Assembly (NCBI GenBank): GCA_001298555.1 | Contig: LJCW01000220.1 | Location: 1-64,000 of the forward strand | Length of the DNA stretch: 64,000 nt | Source of the DNA: Actinobacteria bacterium OV450 | Lineage (GTDB): Bacteria; Actinomycetota; Actinomycetes; Streptomycetales; Streptomycetaceae | Direction of reading: 5' to 3' | In this document: one piece after another, positions 61,649 through 64,000 of the stretch | Numbering within the stretch: position 1 is the stretch's first letter | Layout of the letters: each line of letters begins with the position of its first letter | Translations under genes and position numbers: made by a program | The notes under the pieces: model-generated | Database searches by the model: none | Told to the model about the DNA's origin: nothing | Seen by the model: the letters and a program-made list of their open reading frames with translations, nothing else

Positions 61649-62929
61649 GTGCCTTCGGAGAATTCTGGATCGGTCTTTCGCGACGGCAATTTCCGGCGGC
61701 TGATCGTCGCCCAGTTCGTCAGTGACACGGGAACCGCGGTCACTGCCCTGGCCCTGCCGCTGACGGCACTCGACACCCTGCACGCCTCGCCCTTCATGCT
61801 GGGCCTGCTGGGGGCCGCCTCGGCCCTTCCCCAGCTGCTGCTCAGCCTGTGGGCCGGAACGGTGGCCGACCGCGGCGACAAACGCAGGCTGATGCTCTAC
61901 GGCGACGCCGGCCGATGCCTTCTGGTGCTGTCGGTCCCGCTGGCCGCGGCACTGCACGCCCTGACGCTGCCGCACGTCTTCCTGGTCGCGTTCCTGGAGG
62001 CTTCGATCGGTCTCCTCTTCGATGCCGCCTACTCCAGTTTCCCGCCGGACCTGTTCGGAAGGGGACCCCGGCTGGAGGAGGCCCTGGGAAAGCTCAACGC
62101 CTCGTTCAGCACGGCCTTGCTCATCGGCCCCTCCCTCGCCGGATTCCTCGTTGCCGCGCTCGGCGCCCCCGGCGCGATGGTCAGCGACGGCGCGTCCTAT
62201 GCCATCAGCTTCCTCTTCCTGCTGCGCATCGCCGTGTCACGGCCGAGGGTGGAGCGCCCCCGCGACACCGGAACGGCGCGTGCCGGGTTCTTCGCCTCGC
62301 AGGGCGCGGGCCTGAAATTCGTCTTCGCGCACCGCGAGTTCCGCTCCATCGCCTTGGCCAACGGAGTCGACTCGTTCTTCCTCGCCGGGTGGAACGCCCT
62401 GTGGCTCCTCTACGTGGTGCGCCACCTGCACTGGACCGCGCAGGCCGCCGGCCTCGTGCTCGGAATCGGCGCCGTGGGCGGCGTCGAGGGCGCTCTGGTC
62501 GCGCAGCGGGCGACGCGGCGCTTCGGCATGACGCGCGTGCTGGTCGTCAGCTCGTTCGCCACCGCGCCGTGCGAGGCGGTCACGTTGGCGGTGCACCCCG
62601 GCCCGGCCGGGCAAGCGGCCGTTCTGGCGTCATTCGTCGTGGTCATGTTCTTCGTCTTCCTCTATACGACGGCGGCCCGTTCGTTCCGTCAGACGGCGTG
62701 TCCGAGCGACATGCTGGGGCGCGTGATGATGGCCGGCCGGTGGCTCTCGTGGGGAGGCCGGCCGCTGGGGGCCTTCGCGGGCGGGGTGGCCGGGTCGACC
62801 GTCGGTGTGCGGCCGGCGCTGCTCCTGGCGGTCCTCGGACTGCTGCTGCCCCCCGTGATCCTCATGACCGGTCTTCCCCGGCACGGCCCGGACCGGCGTG
62901 CGCACGCCCTTGAAGAGACCTCAGCCTGA
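61649..62929 (+). CDS. MFS exporter (enterobactin-exporter-like)
   Basis: A 426-residue, 12-helix MFS protein of the group that includes EntS and macrolide exporters (FRRLIVAQFVSDTGTAVTALAL at the start, WAGTVADRGDKRRLM as motif A). It probably exports the product of the locus and gives self-protection. GTG start, with only a weak AAGAAAG upstream, so translation may depend on the preceding peptide ORF 88 bases before. The P450 follows after 22 bases. Confidence 0.88.
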   Translation: MPSENSGSVFRDGNFRRLIVAQFVSDTGTAVTALALPLTALDTLHASPFMLGLLGAASALPQLLLSLWAGTVADRGDKRRLMLYGDAGRCLLVLSVPLAAALHALTLPHVFLVAFLEASIGLLFDAAYSSFPPDLFGRGPRLEEALGKLNASFSTALLIGPSLAGFLVAALGAPGAMVSDGASYAISFLFLLRIAVSRPRVERPRDTGTARAGFFASQGAGLKFVFAHREFRSIALANGVDSFFLAGWNALWLLYVVRHLHWTAQAAGLVLGIGAVGGVEGALVAQRATRRFGMTRVLVVSSFATAPCEAVTLAVHPGPAGQAAVLASFVVVMFFVFLYTTAARSFRQTACPSDMLGRVMMAGRWLSWGGRPLGAFAGGVAGSTVGVRPALLLAVLGLLLPPVILMTGLPRHGPDRRAHALEETSA

Positions 62930-62951
62930 GCCCCCTGACCGAAAGGCCGGC

Positions 62952-64000
62952 ATGCCTCTCGACGACGACACCGCCTTCTGCGCCGATCGGATCCTGCACT
63001 CCCCGCAGTTCGTCCACGATCCGGAAGCGCTGTTCGCCCCGCTGCGCGACCGGCACCCCGTGTGTCCGGTGCACACGCGCAGCGGCACACCGGTCTGGCT
63101 GATCAGCCGCGACGAAGCCGTGCGCGCGCTGCTCGGCGACGACCGCCTGGTCATGACCGGCGCCTACGCCGCCGGTGCTTCCGGCACCGGGAACGCCCTG
63201 GACCGCAATCTGCTGGATCTCGACGGCGCCGAGCACGCCGCGGTCCGCAGGCCGGCGGCCGGAGCCCTCTCGGCACGTGCGGTGGAGCGGCACCGCGCGG
63301 CGATCCGGCGCATCATCGCGTCGCACGCCGCGCAACTGCCCGTCGCAGCACCCACGGAACTCATCAGCGCGTTCATCAGGCCCTCGATGCTCGCCTCGAC
63401 CTGCACCGTCCTCGGCATACCCGAGGCCGACCGGCCCGACATCGAACGGTGGGTCCGCGCCCTGCTCTCCCCGCAGTCGGCCGCCATGGACGGGGAAACG
63501 GCCCTGGCGGCCCTCGAACCGTACCTGCGTCGCCTCGTCCGGCAGAAGGTCACCGTGCCCGGGGACGACGTCATCTCCGACGTCCTCACCGCCGCCCGCG
63601 GCAGTGGCATCACGGAGAGCGACATCGTGTCGCTCTGCGGCATGCTGGTCATCGCCGGATTCGAGAACACCGGCCGCACCATCGCCAACGCCGTCCACCG
63701 GCTCGTCACGCATCGAGGCGAGTTCGCCCGCTACGCGCGGGCGGAGCCCGCGGAGCGCCAGGCGCTCCTGGAGGACCTGATCCGCCTGTCGCTGCCGGAA
63801 CCGCTGTCCTCCGTCCGCGTGGTGGCGCACCCCGTGAAGATCGAGGGCCGCGTCCTGGACAGGGGAGACAGGGTGATGTTCGCCTTCGGGGCGGCCAACC
63901 GCGATGACCGCAGGTACCCCGACCCCGAGGCCCTGGAACCCCGCCCCAACGCCCATGACCACCTCTCCTTCGGCAAGGGACCCCATTTCTGCCCGGGTGC
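62952..64000 (+). CDS. cytochrome P450, cut by the window end
   Basis: 349 codons are present; the C-terminus lies beyond the window. The haem loop FGKGPHFCPGA is at the very end. The I-helix reads AGFENTG, with Glu-Asn-Thr where many P450s have Asp/Glu-Thr-Thr. The K-helix reads LEDLIRLS, so the usual ExxR is DxxR unless the frame is read one residue off. HDHLSFGKG and NRDDRRYPDP are standard. AAAGG precedes the ATG. No ferredoxin is seen. As the only tailoring enzyme next to the peptide ORF, it is the likely cross-linking enzyme. Confidence 0.88.
   Translation, partial: MPLDDDTAFCADRILHSPQFVHDPEALFAPLRDRHPVCPVHTRSGTPVWLISRDEAVRALLGDDRLVMTGAYAAGASGTGNALDRNLLDLDGAEHAAVRRPAAGALSARAVERHRAAIRRIIASHAAQLPVAAPTELISAFIRPSMLASTCTVLGIPEADRPDIERWVRALLSPQSAAMDGETALAALEPYLRRLVRQKVTVPGDDVISDVLTAARGSGITESDIVSLCGMLVIAGFENTGRTIANAVHRLVTHRGEFARYARAEPAERQALLEDLIRLSLPEPLSSVRVVAHPVKIEGRVLDRGDRVMFAFGAANRDDRRYPDPEALEPRPNAHDHLSFGKGPHFCPG

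Overview
The window is very GC-rich actinobacterial chromosome, almost certainly Streptomyces. The signs are third codon positions that are nearly all G or C, many GTG and a few TTG starts, the 2-methylisoborneol (earthy odour) operon next to an EshA-type shell protein, SpoIIE-type phosphatases with ATPase modules, and many secreted hydrolases. I see no rRNA, tRNA, transposase or CRISPR array. The gene mix (specialised metabolism, secreted proteins, regulators, decayed genes) suits an accessory chromosome arm.

Layout. 0-4.6 kb: a small ORF, then a minus-strand operon for 2-methylisoborneol: cyclic-nucleotide-domain encapsulin shell, monoterpene cyclase, geranyl-PP C-methyltransferase. 4.6-12.4 kb: a cyclase-family hydrolase, a large GAF/SpoIIE/ATPase phosphatase, and a complete sugar-type ABC importer. 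12.5-17.6 kb: secreted NPP1 and CAP proteins, an AraC/VOC gene wreck, a VOC protein, a YhgE-like exporter, a 38-residue membrane protein and a carotenoid-oxygenase remnant. 17.8-23.7 kb: a response regulator, a histidine kinase with an in-frame 9-residue repeat insertion, and a MacB-like ABC exporter; GTATCG repeats lie in both control regions. 23.7-25.6 kb: a cyclodipeptide synthase translationally coupled to a P450 that closely resembles mycobacterial CYP121. 25.9-36.8 kb: DUF72, an orphan CBM48, a CYP152-type P450 operon, a CDF transporter, KatG, a PAS/SpoIIE phosphatase, and a GntR/DUF1648 pair. 37-48.5 kb: MoeA, AraC, a decapeptide-repeat membrane protein, a DUF6056 membrane protein, a GH15-like secreted enzyme, a lipoprotein and a PIG-L deacetylase. 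48.7-55.8 kb: an MFS/TetR pair, a flavin monooxygenase/FMN reductase pair whose reductase has lost its normal stop, a thioredoxin-reductase-like flavoprotein, a four-EF-hand protein and a ribosome-inactivating-protein homologue. 56-61 kb: a secreted amidase-domain protein, a class A PBP lacking SxxK, and a polysaccharide-deacetylase-like protein. 61.4 kb to the end: a 32-residue ORF, an MFS exporter and a P450 cut by the window edge, which together look like a P450-modified peptide (RiPP) locus.

Most novel candidates: the peptide/MFS/P450 locus at the right edge, the CDPS-CYP121 pair outside mycobacteria, the repeat-interrupted kinase with its periodic GTATCG operators, and a series of short (7-41 bp) tandem duplications at gene ends, one of which coincides with loss of a stop codon.
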